NCBI GenBank assembly: GCA_041676265.1
Contig: JBAYSE010000102.1
Location: 1-6,008 of the forward strand
Length of the DNA stretch: 6,008 nt
Direction of reading: 5' to 3'
Source of the DNA: DUOJ01 sp041676265
GTDB lineage: Bacteria > Spirochaetota > Spirochaetia > Sphaerochaetales > Sphaerochaetaceae
Positions 5,703 to 6,008 of this stretch are shown piece by piece; position 1 is the first letter of the stretch, and the number at the start of each line of letters is the position of its first letter. The notes below the pieces were generated by a model, which saw only the letters and a program-made list of their open reading frames with translations, did no database searches and had not been told where the DNA came from. A program made the position numbers and the translations under genes.

Positions 5703-6008
5703 GTGGCAGAGAAAATTATAATGGATGTTGATACCGGTCATGACGATATGGTTGCCATAATTATGGCTAGCGCTTTAGAAGAGATTGACCTTTTAGGAAT
5801 AGTGGCCGTATGTGGCAACCAAGTATTAGAGAAGACGCTAGTGAACACCCTCAATGTGTGTAATTTGATAGGCGAAAAAGCGCCCGTATTTGCCGGAATG
5901 GACCGGCCTATTATTAGAGAGCGGGTAGTTGCCGGCGATGTCCATGGCGAAAGCGGCTTAGATGGGGCCCTCTTCCCACCTCTCACTAAACAGGCCGAGA
6001 AGACCCAC
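5703..6008 (+). CDS. Nucleoside hydrolase family protein (N-terminal part)
   Basis: This is the first 102 residues of an inosine-uridine nucleoside hydrolase (IU_nuc_hydro, calcium-dependent N-ribohydrolase), cut by the right window edge; full-length members have about 310-330 residues. The metal-binding motif is DVDTGHDD, with Asp8, Asp10, Asp14 and Asp15, following the family pattern DxDxGxDD. Asn39 in VCGNQVLEKTLVN matches the ribose-contacting Asn that follows the second strand. APVFAGMDRP and VHGESGLDGA are further family signatures. The family hydrolyses N-glycosidic bonds of ribonucleosides; some members act on other ribosides. The start is GTG 5703. Lying 54 bp behind the dehydrogenase with no terminator between, it is probably co-transcribed, so its substrate may be a riboside linked to the same pathway, but this is inference. 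Confidence 0.92.
   Translation, partial: MAEKIIMDVDTGHDDMVAIIMASALEEIDLLGIVAVCGNQVLEKTLVNTLNVCNLIGEKAPVFAGMDRPIIRERVVAGDVHGESGLDGALFPPLTKQAEKTH

Overview
The window is a carbohydrate or polyol utilisation locus from a bacterium of moderate GC content. The binding protein carries an exported N-terminus with no lipobox Cys that ends in a Gly-Ala-Lys-Glu stretch. This resembles sugar-binding proteins of spirochaetes such as Sphaerochaeta and Treponema, so a spirochaete is my best guess, but it rests on recall and is not proven here.

Layout. Positions 1-366 hold the C-terminal third of an RbsC-type ABC sugar permease. It is followed on the same strand by a periplasmic sugar-binding protein (413-1411) and an FGGY-family sugar/polyol kinase (1491-2972). 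This permease / binding protein / kinase order mirrors rbsC-rbsB-rbsK. A SorC-family transcriptional regulator (2958-3860, minus strand) converges on the kinase, and their 3' ends overlap by 15 bp. The 126-bp region between the regulator and the next gene holds two mirror-image sigma70-type promoters firing outward, plus three AAATAACA direct repeats spaced exactly 16 bp apart, a likely operator. From the rightward promoter runs a second plus-strand transcript: a 553-residue dehydrogenase (3987-5648), then the N-terminal 102 residues of a nucleoside hydrolase-family protein (5703 to the window end).

Working model (inference): the ABC importer brings in a sugar, polyol or glycoside, and the FGGY kinase phosphorylates it. 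The NAD-dependent, mannitol-1-phosphate-dehydrogenase-like domain oxidises the polyol phosphate to a ketose phosphate. The hydrolase may release a ribosyl-type sugar from a glycoside or nucleoside. The SorC protein probably senses a phosphorylated intermediate and controls the divergent promoters. The substrate cannot be read from the sequence.

The most unusual features are three: the fusion of the polyol-phosphate dehydrogenase to a cysteine-rich C_GCAxxG_C_C-type putative redox domain; the compact divergent control region with three phased direct repeats; and a G8 tract inside the regulator's ribosome binding site. The locus looks like a variant sugar/polyol catabolic operon, not a mobile element or defence system. 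I see no tRNA, rRNA, CRISPR or insertion sequence. No gene-free stretch exceeds 300 bases.
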